From Gymnopus androsaceus JB14 (Eukaryota; Basidiomycota; Agaricomycetes; Agaricales; Omphalotaceae), in assembly GCA_009733575.1 (NCBI GenBank), contig ML769698.1, positions 1 to 51,422 on the forward strand: a DNA stretch of 51,422 bases. Reading direction: 5' to 3'. A program made the translations under genes and the position numbers. Under the pieces are notes generated by a model. The model did not search any database. It was not told the DNA's origin and worked only from the letters and a program-made list of their open reading frames with translations. Below are positions 10,861-21,608 of the stretch, piece after piece. Position 1 is the first letter of the stretch, and the number at the start of each line of letters is the position of its first letter.

Positions 10861-12213
10861 TTATTCTAAAGCTAAAGCACCCATTTCCAACCATAAATCA
10901 CCATTATCATCATAATTCCACACATCTTCGCCCTCGGTGGTACTAACCAATCCAAGTGACATTCTGATGTCATTTTGTCCCGCACCCCACTCATTAAATG
11001 TTTCTGCAACAACCTCATCAAAAGGAACATCAATGTCATCATGAAGATCTGCGTCCTTGTCAGTATTTGCCTCCTGCGCTGAATCATCCAGACCATGAAC
11101 TTGCCCACATCTGTCATCAATCTCCTTTCGGAGAGTCTCGTAAGTTCTGAGGAATGCTTTCAATGCAATCTGGGTCTTTTTGCTGGTAAGACATTCAGCA
11201 GAAAGGTTGTATTCCTTGGCTGTACAGTTGGCCCATGCCTATTCAAGTCATTAGCAATCAAAAGTATTAAAAATATAATGAATACAAACCTTCTGGACCA
11301 ATTCTTGTCCTTGAATAGTTTGCATGAAGTTGTAGGCTCAACAAGACCAGCCACGGATGCATCACAAAGCTTTGGAAGAGAAGCTGTGATCTTGATTTCC
11401 TCAGGTTTTGCACCAGCAGCAAGCTGCTTGCAATGCTTGCCAACCATCCAATTGAAAAGTGATCCTTTAATCCAATGTTTGAGAGGCCGTTGGAGACCAA
11501 CATCCACTGGTTGATATTTTCCCACACAATTCGCAGGTACAAAAATGATGATGAGATTCTGTTACCTGTAGACAAATTCCCGGAAGGGTTTACCAGTGTG
11601 AACTGGATAAACATCAATGTAAAGAATTGCTTTCTGATCATCATTGAGGGCAGGATCTTCCGCAATGACTTTCCTGATGTATGGGATCAGGATATTCTTG
11701 ATCCATTCAATCATTGTCTTGACAGTGCTAAAATAGCTCCAAGGACTTGTTGCACTTGGTGCAAAAGCAAAATGGAATCCATGCTTGAGAGCTTCTTCCA
11801 TTCCAGGAGCATTAAGTGATGGCAAAGAGTTCTTTGTCTTTCCTGCCCAAACACACTGGAAGGGAAGGAAATCTCCAGTAGCAGAGCTGGCTACAAGCAG
11901 AGTGAATGCACACTTTTCACCCTTAGCAACAATGTCAACTTGACAATCGCCTTTGGGAGCAAACATCTTTGAATCTCTTGGGAGAATATAAATTCCCTGT
12001 TGGTCAACATTGATGATAAGTTTCAGCAGGATATTCTCCCACTTTGCACAGTAGGCTAATTGGAAAAAGCTTTATTCACAAAGATCATCTGCATCTGGTG
12101 GAAGGTGCAGCTCATGTGCCGACTTGGGGAGACCAATTGAGAACTGACTGAAAGAAAGTCCAGATGTAAGATTCTGTGCAACAAAATTGCTCAGTGAGCA
12201 CCTTGGGATGATT
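10861..12213 (-). pseudogene. DDE_1 transposase, C-terminal part
   Basis: Read on the minus strand, this gives the catalytic core of a basidiomycete DDE_1 transposase. NVDQQGIYILP at about 12015-11985 carries the first Asp. GEKCAFTLLVASSATGDFLP follows, then LYIDVYPVHTGKPFREFV at 11580-11630 with the second Asp, and GKYQPVDVGLQRPLKHWI at 11470-11525 with the third. The tail (LIQKAWANCTAKEY-like) continues to a stop at 10861 after an acidic C-terminus. A lysine codon has become TAA near 12073 (DLCE, then stop), and a stop follows FREFVYR at 11562. The N-terminal half lies beyond the gypsy insertion at 20233-21180. All three acidic residues survive, but the copy is broken by the insertion, stops and frameshifts. 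Confidence 0.65.
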
Positions 12214-12218
12214 CTCTT
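12214..12218. other. target-site duplication CTCTT (left)
   Basis: CTCTT directly precedes the left LTR and is repeated directly after the right LTR at 20228-20232. Excising the element through this pentamer reconnects the transposase frame from ...GLIQE into the following NHPK-type segment, so the duplication is genuine. Confidence 0.85.
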
Positions 12219-12527
12219 TGTTATGAACTGGGACAAGGCTTGCATGGGAATCAAAGGGAGTTAACAAGAGTTGATTCGACGAGTTTCTACGGTAAAGTAC
12301 AAGGCTATTTAAGTAAGTAGTTAAGGGTCTAAATAAAGGAGTAGTTATAAGTAAGTAAATCTGAAGTAAAGGTTAATCCAATAACTGAATAGAAACCTAG
12401 CATGTATGCATAATTGAGATAATCCTAAGGGCTCCTAAGGTCGAATGCAAGGCTCCGAGACTCTTATATGCATGTGGAGCGGGCAGGAACGAATGAGAAA
12501 GGCGAGAGTAAGGATGAAATCCTTACA
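12219..12527 (-). repeat. 3' LTR of the gypsy element
   Basis: This LTR is the same length as its mate at 19919-20227. I count 15 differences over 309 positions: 14 transitions and one transversion. Eleven of the 15 fall in a CpG of one or other copy. Confidence 0.9.
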
Positions 12528-12546
12528 TTATCTCCCTTCTTAAACT

Positions 12547-15404
12547 CTAAGGGTCGAGTCTGGCAGGAGGTTTGGAGATGCGACCGGAATGTGTTGTTGA
12601 CTGGGGGGCCGGTTTGTAGTTCGCTCGAAGATTCTGAGTAATGGGAGGAGGAGATTTAGGGCGATGTGAAGCCTGGGGTGGAATTGGTTGCGATGGTGTA
12701 GAGTTAAGATTAAGATCAGAAGTTGAATTGGAGCTGGAATGAGTATCGGTTGAATGGAATGGACAAGATTTCAAAAGTAAAATTGCTGGAGGACGTGGTG
12801 AACGTGGGTGTCTATGGTGATATTTGTTGATGAGCTCGTTGTGTGAGCTGGGATGTCGGAGAGGGCAATCCAGGAATTTTCGGATTCGGGCTGGTCTTTC
12901 CAGTTGACAAGGTACTTGTAGTGCTGTCCCACCTTGCTAGATTCGAGAATCAACTTAATTGGCGTTTGAGAATCTGGTGAAAGTTCGAAGGGGATAGGGT
13001 CAGCGTGTGGGTGAAATTCGGAGGGATCTGAGTATGGTTCAAGCAGGGAAGAGTGAAATACGGGGTAGAGTTGGTTTAGATATGCGGGGAGTTCAAGGAC
13101 GTAAGAGTCCGAGTCTTTGACGCATTGAATTACCTGGAAGGGCCCAAGACGTCGGTGGTTGAGCTTGTAGGAAGGTCGTGTAGTTCTGATGTTACGCCGA
13201 TGTAGCCAGACTAGTTGTCCAGGTTTGAGGATGGGCGTGACGGAGTGTCGTTGGTTGTAGAAGTGAGTTTGTCGAGCTTGGGCAAATTCCAATTCGGCTC
13301 AAAGTTCCTCGTGGATGATTTGCAAACGTTCTGCGAGATCTTCAGCGGCAGGGACGGTGGAATGTTCAGAGACTTTGGCCTTGAATGTAGGATGGAAGCC
13401 GATGTTGGCAAAGAAGGGTGTTTTCTGAGTGGAGGAATTTTTGAGATTGTTGAACGTGAATTTGGCAAGGGGTAAATAATCTACCCAATCGTCTTGTTGG
13501 TACAATGTGTAGGTGCGGAGATATGTTTTGAGGGTTTGGTTGGTGCGTTCCGTGAGTCCGTCCATCTGGGGATGGTAAGCCATGGATGTTTTGAGTTCAA
13601 TATTGAGTAAGGCTGTGAGAGCCTTCCAGAAGTGTGAGATGAAGACGGAGCCGCGGTCAGATATGATGTGCAAGGGTAGACTGTGAAGACGAAAGATATG
13701 GTCCAGGAAGAGCCAGGCAAGTTCTTGGGCGGTGATTGTCTCGTTGCAAGGAATGAAGTGAGCGGCGCAAGTAAGACAGTCACAAACAACCCAAATGGAG
13801 TCGTAACCACGAGACACGGGAAGTTTGACAATGAAGTCCATGGAGATAGGCTGCCAAGGACATTGTGGAATGTCAAGGGGCTGAAGAAGTCCGTAAGGTT
13901 TGTGATGGGGATCTTTAATTCTTGGGCAAGTGTTGCATGCTTCAATGTAATTTTGAACGTATCTGGACATACCTGGCCAGGAGTAATTGGTAGCAACAGA
14001 TCATTCTGTCCTCCGTCTGCCTGGATGTCCACCAATGACGCTGTTGTGTTGGGATTAAAGGATTTCGCGTTGAAGAGGTTCTGGAATGTAGACTTTGCCT
14101 TGATGGAAAACTAAGTCGCATTCCGTAGTGAAATCTGAGTTGCCTTTGACTAAGGCTTCTCGCCATTTGTTGTCGTTTTTGTAGGCGGTCTTGAATCTTT
14201 TGAGTAGGTCGGAATTGTCAATGGAGAGGGTGGTGGTAGTGGCAAGATATTCAGGTGTGGTCTTTTGGGAATGCAGGGATAAATGTTGGTATGTGGAAAA
14301 TGTGAGGATGGTTTTGGTGTGTTTTTCGGTGAGGATTGTTTGTCGTTGGCCTTCTAGCTGTTCATCTCCCCTCTGAGGAACGTAATCTGCTTTTCTCGAA
14401 GCAGCATCTGCAACGTTCTTCGCTCCCGGGCTCCACTGAAGTGTGAAGTCATATTCAGATAGAAACATGGCCCAACGGGCTTGACGGTGGTTAAGATGTT
14501 GGGGTTGCATGAAGTAGGATAGATTCTTGTGGTCAGTGATGACGGAAATGGGGAATTTACTGCCTATGAGCCAGTGTTGAATGTCACGGAATGATTCAAC
14601 AATTGCGAGTAGTTCTTTGTTGTGTACGTTGTAGTCAATTTCTGATGGTGAAAGCTTTCGAGAGAAGTACGCGACTGGATGTAAGTCGCCATTTTCGTCG
14701 GGTTATTGGACAGTTCCTGATATGGCAAAGTCAGAGCCATCCGTGGATATGGTGATAGGTAATGTGGAGCTGAAATGTCGGAGTACTGGGGCTTTGAGAA
14801 ATTTGGATTTTAGTCTGTTGAATGTGATTTTGCATTCTCCAGACCAGATAAACGGTGTGTCTTTGCGGGACAGTCGAGTTAAAACAGAGACAATTCGAGA
14901 ATAATTCTCAATGAAGCGGCGGTAGAAGTTTATGAAGCCAAGGAAGCCCTGAACATCCTTGAGTTTCTGAGGCTCTGGCCATTCAGAAATTGTTGCGAGC
15001 TTCTTGGGGTTCATTTTGATTCCCTCGGAGTTGATAATAAATCCAAGGTACTCAACTTTGGATTGATCAAAGTGACACTTGCTGGTGTTTGCGCATAGAT
15101 TGGCAGCGCGCAAGCGATCTAGGACTAGCTTGATATGTATGTTGTGTTCTTCCTGTGTTTTCGAGAAGATGAGAATGTTGTCAATGTAGACAACACACAC
15201 GATGTCCAAGAGATCACTGAGTACGTCTTGAATGAAGGCTTGCCAAGCAGCAGGTGCATTGGTTAAGCTGTATGGGACTGTAAGGTGTTCAAAGAGACCA
15301 AGGTGGGTTCTGAATGCGGTTTTCCATTCGTCTCCTTCGCGGATACGGAGATGGCTGTAGGCACTTGTGAGATCCATGGCCATAAAGACTGTGCAGCCAC
15401 GGAT
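12547..15404 (-). pseudogene. gypsy pol, C-terminal part: RT core, RNase H, integrase, chromodomain
   Basis: From 15404 downward: the RT palm (FMAMDLTSAYSHLRI, WKTAFRTHLGLFEHL, LTNAPAAWQAFIQDVL), then the active site as YIDN at about 15187 in place of YIDD, then FLGFINFYRRFIENYS. RNase H follows (STDGSDFAISG at 14745, HNKELLAIVESFRD, VITDHKNLSYF). The integrase has an HNS...GGHPG/CNTC zinc region near 13920-14035, the first Asp in SMDFIVKLP (about 13840), the second in IISDRGSVFISHFW (about 13640), and the third acidic residue in GLTERTNQTLK (about 13550). A chromodomain (HYKYLVNWKDQPESENSWI, about 12870-12930) lies near the end, followed by a Pro/Ser tail ending PPARLDP. Stops interrupt at about 14706, 14050, 13990 and 13300, and a frameshift lies near 12771. 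It cannot encode a working polyprotein. Confidence 0.85.
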
Positions 15405-15408
15405 GCGT

Positions 15409-17231
15409 TGATACGCCGATTTTTTGGCTAAGGCTAGAACTGCACAGAACCAATAATCCTAGGTTCTGTTAGTAACAAAACACGGTCAATAAGAGAACTA
15501 TAGTGAGCCCAAGCTGATAGTTAAAATCTACCAAGGACCTATTCTACCCAAGAGGTTGCAGAGTAATGGTACGCGCAATGGTACCATACTTAACTTTGTG
15601 AATGCGCCTCAACCAAAGTCCTATGTGTGGTATGGTGTAGCGAGGCAAGCTTGCTGGATAACAAGTTGCTGACTGAGGCAGATAAACGAGCCCACATACC
15701 AGTTATACTAGGCTAGGTCATTGAAGGATATACCCAAGGGATCGAAGTCTTAACGAGGCATTGCTTCCGCAATCAGCTCACCGAGGAGTCTAAATGACAC
15801 TCAAGTTTATTAAACAAAGCAAGGTGGACTGAGATGAGGAAGTACCCTAACGGGTGCCCTCAAAGTTGACGCTCGCTGGAAAGCGCCCAGGCAGATAGTT
15901 GCGGCAGTCCAACACGGCCACATGACCCACTTGCTGTAGCTACTTCTAGAGCACGGAAGAACCAAGGAGTGTTTCTATCCGAGCCTCAGTGTTTTACCGA
16001 GATCCATATGCTACCAGGCATCTAGACTCGAGACCGCGCGGAACTAGGGATAATAACCAGTCTCCCATTGGCAAGGAAAAACATAGAAATACTTCCGAGG
16101 GCTGTTCTGCTAAAGGAACTGGCGAGCCTTGTAAAAAGGCAAATGACTCGAGTCGATTCGGAACAAAATCCCAAAAGTCGACCCAATCAAGGAAGACAAA
16201 CAAACGAGGCAGGAAAACATCGAGGTAAAACCATAGTATACACACATATATGGACATTATTTATCTTTTTCTATTGTACTTACTCTGTTTCATCCTATCT
16301 CGCTCAGTTTCTCTCATTTTCCTATTTTCATATATCTCGCTCAGTATATAAGGGTAGCTGTTCTATCTCGGAATGACAAGTTAGACTTGATACCTGAAAC
16401 ACAGTTCTATCTTAGGACCTGTAGTGATTTGTACACGCTCAGACGCGTCTGCATCGTCCTCTACAACCTTTGAAACGGGTGGCCTTCTTGTAACCTTGAT
16501 AATACTGAGGCTGTTCATTCTACTTCCCGGCTATTAAGTCGAGCATTCCTGGTTTTCATCTCGAAGAGAGGTCACATCAGTCTTAGGACTGCAGGTGGAG
16601 CCTAACGTGCACACCTCGACGAGCCTGTTGTTGATTAGGAAAGGTCTTGGACCCAAGTGTTGGCTTGGTCTAGTTTTAGGGAGGAAGCTTCTCGGAGTGT
16701 TACCTAGCTTTACCAACAGATTCTACCCCTTGCCCGCTCTTCGCTGAGTGTGTTAAAAACACCTACTTGAGTGACTTGCGCGGCGGTTGTATAAGCTTGT
16801 TAGGTAACTCGCGGGAATCCCTGAGAGTTGGAGTATCATTGCGTGGCGACGTAAAGGCTCCCGAGATACGCAAAGTCGTTTGTTGAGTCGGCGTACTTGA
16901 CCCGTGCTTTGGTGTTTCACCGCGGATACGCGAAGTCGTTTGTTGAGTCGGCATACTTGACCCATGCTTTGGTGTTTGCTTTCCCCTCGATTAGTTCAGC
17001 GCGTCGTCGTACGTTAGTTGGCTTTTCAAAACCTCCCTCCAAATATAAAACCTTGTTCATCGCGCACTATCTGTGTCAACTGTCAAGTGCTTTTCTCTTC
17101 GAATCAATTAGTAGTCGAGGGAACCTTCGACAACCTCCTTCCTCACATTAAATTAAACCTTTTGGATTGTATCTGATTGGGGTGATTGTTGTTTGGTTGG
17201 TTTTCATACCTAGCACAAATCTAACTCATCA
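15409..17231 (+). mobile_element. solo-LTR-like insertion within reverse transcriptase, about 1.8 kb
   Basis: The RT frame breaks between DDLIER (17232 side) and IRGCTVF (15404 side). The intervening block begins TGATACGCC and ends CTCATCA, i.e. TG...CA termini. GCGT(T) occurs on both sides (15405-15409 and 17232-17236), which fits a 4-5 bp target duplication. It has no long open frame. A TATA-like CAAATATAAAACC near 17040, about 190 bp from the right end, suggests a plus-strand LTR with a long U3. Inside is a tandem duplication of about 60 bp (units starting near 16863 and 16923, sharing AAGTCGTTTGTTGAGTCGGC). I infer a solo LTR left by recombination of a second retrotransposon. Confidence 0.55.
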
Positions 17232-17236
17232 GCGTT

Positions 17237-18560
17237 CTATGAGGTCGTCGACGAGGGGAAGTGGGAATCGATTCTTCTTGGTGATTGCATTTAGGCCTCG
17301 GAAGTCTACACAGAGATGAATAACCCCAGATTTTTTGCAAATGAATAGGACAGGAGCACCAGCGGACGAAGTCAAGCATTGGATGTGGCCTCGTTTAAGA
17401 TTGGAGTTAACGTATTCAGTGACTGCTTCATGTTCCTCTTCTGAGAGTTTGTACATTCATTGAAATGGTGGTGTTTTACCTTCCTCCAATTTGATATCTA
17501 CATCGAAAGGTCAGTGTTCTGGTAATTTCTCAAATTCAGTGGGGTTGAAGACTGTCTTGGCGTATTCGAGATACTTCTTTGGGACAAAGGACCGGAAATT
17601 TGCTGGAATGGGTTCTGGAGGAGGCAGTTCTGGAGGGACATTACTGGGATTGGGTTTAGTGGTTGGTTCTGAATTTAGTGAGTTCAGGTAAACAGTGGAT
17701 GTGTTGTCGTGGAATCGCAATAGACAAATGGATTCAACTGCAGATGAATTATGCTTTAAAAGTTTGTTTGCTTTCCCCGATTTAATTCCTTTGACATTAG
17801 GTTTAACGGGTATGGGTTCGTAAGTTGTGTATGGCATTGTTGGTTGATTAGACATGAGGTGTGATTGGACAGGGAATGGGTCTTGATGGAACATCCAAAA
17901 CCGTTCCAGTGAGTTAGTGCGGCAAGGAATGAGGTTGTCGGGATTCGAGGTTGTTGTTTTTCCTGTTTAGGAAACGGGTTTGTTCTGGGAAATGCAGAAG
18001 AAATCCAAGGAGTTGATGCTGATAATCCAACTCCAAACATTGAGCAAGGGATCTGAGAATGGGATCGCTGATTGAGGCAGGGGCCTTCATCATTGAATCT
18101 GGCAGAAGCTACAACCTCAGGACTAAGGCCCTTGGCATGTATCTTAAACTCAGTGGTGTCACAGCAATTGAATGCTAACGTTGAGTCGGCCCAATCAATG
18201 CTTGGATTGTGATGTTTGAGCCAATCAAGACCTAAAATGACAGGGTATTCGGTAGTGACAATGGCAAGGGCAATGAATTTGCTGTGAGGACCAATAGTTA
18301 ACGGTGAAATAACTTCCTGGGTGATCAGTCCAGAAGAAAGTGGTTGGCTATCTACACCAATGACTGGTGTAGGCACAGATCGAGTTCTTCGAGGTAGTTG
18401 TCATTGTGTTGCGAACTTGTCAGAAATGCAAGAAATAGAAGCTCCGGAGTCGATTAGAGCATAAGTCAAGATGAAACTTTTTTAAAGGGGCAAACGGATG
18501 GAAATAATGAATTGATTATTATTGTTATGAGATAATGATAGAACTGGAGTAGAAGATAAT
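17237..18560 (-). pseudogene. gypsy pol, N-terminal part: aspartic protease and RT fingers
   Basis: On the minus strand the protease signature ALIDSGASISCISDKFA lies at about 18405-18460, and ILGLDWLKHHNPSIDW at about 18180-18235. A linker leads to the RT start: MYKLSEEEHEAVTEYV at 17410-17456, SAGAPVLFICKKSG and LCVDFRGLNAITKKNRFPLP at about 17255-17310, ending at DDLIER where the inner insertion begins. In-frame stops follow RLPL (about 18483), KFATQ (about 18400), KLPEH (about 17511) and PPFQ (about 17459). Three of these are TGA codons where family members carry arginine, consistent with CGA-to-TGA decay. LFICKK likewise has Cys where Arg is usual. Confidence 0.8.
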
Positions 18561-18632
18561 GGGGCTAGAGAATAGTGTCCATTCGCGTCACGAACGTACT
18601 TGGCATCCGCTGTTTCTGAACGTGTCCCTGCG

Positions 18633-19829
18633 TTAACTGAATGCTCTGGGACCTGGGAGCAGTCGGTTAGGCTTTTCCTGAAGCAGAAGAGCCTTTAGGA
18701 ATAGTGGTACGAGGTTTTTTCTTGTTTGGACAGTTGTTAGCGATGTGTCCTTTACCGCCACAATAGAGGCATAGTCCAGCAGCACGTCTTTGGTCCTTTT
18801 CTTCCTGAGTGAGCGGTCCATGGGTTTCGAAGTAGGTTTCGAAGTTGTGTTGAATGCATCAATTTGCATCGGTTCTCCAGGGGGAAGCGAGTTTGGAACC
18901 AAAGGAGTGGGGATATAAGCGGGAATGTAAGTGTTACTGTTTGACTTCTTCCCTTGCTGCTTTCCTTCCCTCTTTTTCTCAATGTTGCACTGGTGGTGTT
19001 GGTTATCAATCGCAATGACCCAATCACTATAGGCTTTTAGCAAATCAGTGGGAGCATCAGTGCGGTGGGCAAGAGAGTCCTTGAGTTCAGACTTGAGATG
19101 GTTGTAGAAGTAATGGATTTTTGAAGCCTCGGTGAGTTCGAGATGGACAATCCACTCCATGAATCGAGCTGAGTAGGTTGAAACAGATCTGGTCTGGTAT
19201 AGATCAGCAAGTTTGTTGTGTGCTGTGGCAACGAGATCCGAGTCGCCAAAGTGTTTCCTGAAGTTTTCCGTGAACTTAGCAAAGTTGTGGACTAGTTCGT
19301 CATCCTCATAGAGCTGGTCCGCATCAGAAATGAGTACAGATTTGTACCACTCTTTGGGAGTACCATTGCCAAGGTAGGTAGCTAAGTAAATGCACTTATC
19401 TTTGTTGGTTGTGTATGTGTTGCGGAGTAAGTACAGTGTGTCCTTGATCTCCTGAAGGAATCCAACGACCTGTGTTGCTTTTCCAGTAAACACCGTTGGT
19501 TCCTTGAACTTCGGAGTTCCTTGGGGGTTGGAAGATGTAGCGGGAGGTGCAGTCTGTGTAGGAGGTATGGGGTCACTAGGAGGTAGTGCATGGGGGTTTT
19601 GGAGGCCAGCGATTTGTTCTGTTAGAGAGTTCGCTAGATCCTTGAGTGATCCATCGAAAACAGCTTTGAGATCAAAGAAGCCCTTCTGCATTGTTGCAAA
19701 GCTAACATTTGCATTGGGATCTGGCTCGGGGTGGGTTTGTTGTGTTGGGATCAACAAGTCGTTGTTGATCGTGTAAGGGTTGGTATCCGGGTTGGACATG
19801 GTTGTGAGTGGAATTGGAAAGTACAACAA
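18633..19829 (-). pseudogene. gypsy gag with frameshifted CCHC zinc knuckle
   Basis: The 398-residue frame starts at 19829 (a second Met eleven residues in is also possible). It holds a Pro/Thr-rich N-terminus, then the capsid-like retrotransposon gag region (FTGKATQVVGFLQEIKD, YLGNGTPKEWYKS, FRKHFGDSDLVATAHNKLAD, FMEWIVHLELTEASKIHYF). The nucleocapsid knuckle CLYCGGKGHIANNC (CX2CX4HX4C) lies near 18735-18775, but in a different frame from gag: the shift occurs around 18815-18825. The annotated frame therefore ends in nonsense after SKPMDR. I infer an indel, not a programmed shift, because no slippery site is visible and the rest of pol is also broken. Confidence 0.75.
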
Positions 19830-19918
19830 GGAGTGCCAGCAATGGTGAGGGCGACAAGGAGTAGAGAAATTTACTAAGACTTAAAATTCAACCAAGTTTG
19901 ATGTTGGTCAAATCCAAC

Positions 19919-20227
19919 TGTTATGAACTGGGACAAGGCTTGCACGGGAATCAAAGGGAGTTAACAAGAGTTGATTCGACGAGTTTCTATGGTAAAGTAC
20001 AAGGCTATTTAAGTAAGTAGTTAAGGGTCTAAATAAAGGAGTAGTTATAAGTAAGTAAATCTGAAGTAAAGGTTAATCCAATAACTGAATAGAAACCTAG
20101 CGTGTATGCGTAATTGAGATAATTCTAAGGGCTCCTAAGGTTGGATGCAAGGCTCCGAGACTCATATATGCGTGCGGAGTGGGCAGGAACAAACGGGAAA
20201 GGCAAGAGTAAGGATGAAATCCTTACA
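19919..20227 (-). repeat. 5' LTR of the gypsy element
   Basis: Mate of 12219-12527. On the minus strand, transcription would start here. One base inside the element, TTGGATTTGACC could be the start of a primer-binding site, but I cannot match it to a tRNA by eye. TSD CTCTT follows at 20228-20232. Confidence 0.9.
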
Positions 20228-20232
20228 CTCTT

Positions 20233-21180
20233 GGATCAAGCCTAATGCCATGGACCAAGCTATCATCACATTAACAACCAGTCTCAATGCACAAAGAGCC
20301 TGTAACACTTCCTTAATATTGTTCACCAAATCCGGAAATTTGGCCAGAGTGCCGGCTCTTCTGGAACCAGACAGTGTGTGATGATTTGTGACATTTCGGA
20401 TTGTGGCATCTGTACACTCATGTTCACCCTTCTTCTTCCACTTGAAGATGGTACCACAATGAAGGTGACTGTACAACATTGGATTATGGTCATAGAGAAG
20501 CTTTACAGCTCCTTCACAGCTCCAACAAGCCTTCCTAATTGCAGCATTGATGCTAAGCCAAAGGAAAGGATGGTACCAATTGACATTCTTGGACGATTCC
20601 TGCTTGGCACCACCTCAAGTTCCATCTCTGCTCTCACGCCAGTTCTCATATTGAGCCCTTGAAACTGTAGCAACATCAAGTGCAAAAGATGGCCTGGCAT
20701 CTACTTTTTCAGTCATCTCCTCTTCCTCATCATTGCAACCCACTTTCTCAGCTTTTGCCTTGCTGCAACAGCATTGCTGGTGGATTCATGCTTTTTCTCC
20801 TTGTTCTCCTTCTTCCTCTGCTTTTCCTCCACCCTCTTTGTGGCTGATGGTTTGACCTTTTCTGGTGTGGGCATATCAGAATTGTTGCCGAGTGGTGTTT
20901 CAGGTTGCTTTTGCTTTGGTACCCTGGCCCCGCTATCCTTTGCAGACTGAATCAGCCGGCTCAGCCAAGCATCATAAAATGCTTGTCTGTCAACCTTGCT
21001 CATCTTCTTCACTGCACCCTTCAACATCTTCACCAACTGCTCTGACTTCTCTCCTCTCTCAGAGAACACAATCTTCCCAGCCATTTGTTGTCCAAGACCA
21101 ATTTCAAGGGACCATGAAACGGCACCAAATATTCCTCGATCTTCAATATCTTCCAATGATAGGTCAAAGTGATATGAGGA
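20233..21180 (-). pseudogene. DDE_1 transposase, N-terminal part
   Basis: Frames on the minus strand give EDIEDRGIFGAVSWSLEIGL at the start (about 21156). A Lys/Glu-rich basic-acidic stretch (20760-20880) follows, then a region near 20400-20480 with FKWKKKGEHECTDATIRNV, then a helical block ending MALGLIQE at the gypsy insertion point. The frame changes around 20700 and 20490. After excision of the retrotransposon this joins the C-terminal part at 12213, so the two pieces are one gene. The upstream DNA-binding region is too degenerate to assign. Confidence 0.5.
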
Positions 21181-21608
21181 TTCATTAGGATTTAATGGGA
21201 GGGAATTGGGAAGGTTTTGTGAAAGAGTTCGCAGGTATTCTAGTCACTCTATTAGCTTCTGGGATGGGCCTGTAGATGGTTTCATTGGCTGCAATGAAGA
21301 AGCAATGCAAATTGCAGCAGAAAAATTAGTTGTACCTTAAATTTTGAACAATGTCTAATTAGTTGAACTTTACTACTGATTTATGTGCGTCATGTAGGGT
21401 ATCAAAATTAGTACTCAAGCTCAAGCACCATTGCCTATGTCACGGTCAATATTGGCCTTGTTGCTGAGATTTGGACTGTGACATACATGTGACCATTGCA
21501 CCCCTACATAAAGGTACAGTACTGAATTGCCAGATCTTATTCAGTTGCCATTCAGTACCCGATTTGGGGGGAGCATCAATTTTGGCCACCAGTGTAAGTA
21601 TATCAAGA

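Larger units (their letters stand above)
12219..20227 (-). mobile_element. Ty3/gypsy chromovirus LTR retrotransposon, 8,009 bp, degenerate
   Basis: Two direct 309-bp LTRs (12219-12527 and 19919-20227) begin TGTTATGAAC and end CTTACA. They are flanked by CTCTT on both sides. The coding order on the minus strand is gag with a CCHC knuckle, protease (DSGA), reverse transcriptase, RNase H, integrase and chromodomain, which defines a Ty3-type chromovirus. A purine-rich tract (AAGAAGGGAGATAA on the minus strand, 12528-12541) lies next to the 3' LTR as a polypurine tract. Many stops and frameshifts make it non-autonomous. Without the 1.8-kb inner insertion it would be about 6.2 kb, normal for the group. 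Confidence 0.9.
10641..21595 (-). mobile_element. DDE_1 (pogo/Tc1-like) DNA transposon, interrupted by a gypsy element
   Basis: The left end reads TTGGTGGCCAAAATTGATGC at 10641. The right end is its inverse, GCATCAATTTTGGCCACCAG at 21572-21591, followed by TGTA. The similarity extends inward: TACTGTACCTCTATGTAGGG with GGTGCAATG on the left matches the inverted right side near 21490-21520. Between them is a minus-strand DDE transposase. Removing the 8-kb LTR retrotransposon and its duplicated pentamer leaves about 2.9 kb, a normal size for this superfamily. A MITE at 22465-22575 and copies near 49289 and 50778 share the CAAAATTGATG terminus, so this element may be their autonomous relative. 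Confidence 0.65.

Noticed and set aside
15433..17232. Earlier placement of the inner insertion boundary at AG/AG (15433-17232)
   Set aside because: It left extra residues in the RT frame. Placing the boundary at GCGT(T) gives TG...CA ends, a direct repeat on both sides and a clean DDLIER-to-RGCTVF join.
18633..18830. Programmed frameshift between gag and the zinc knuckle
   Set aside because: No slippery heptamer or following structure is evident. The shift lies inside gag before the knuckle, and the rest of the element is full of random lesions.
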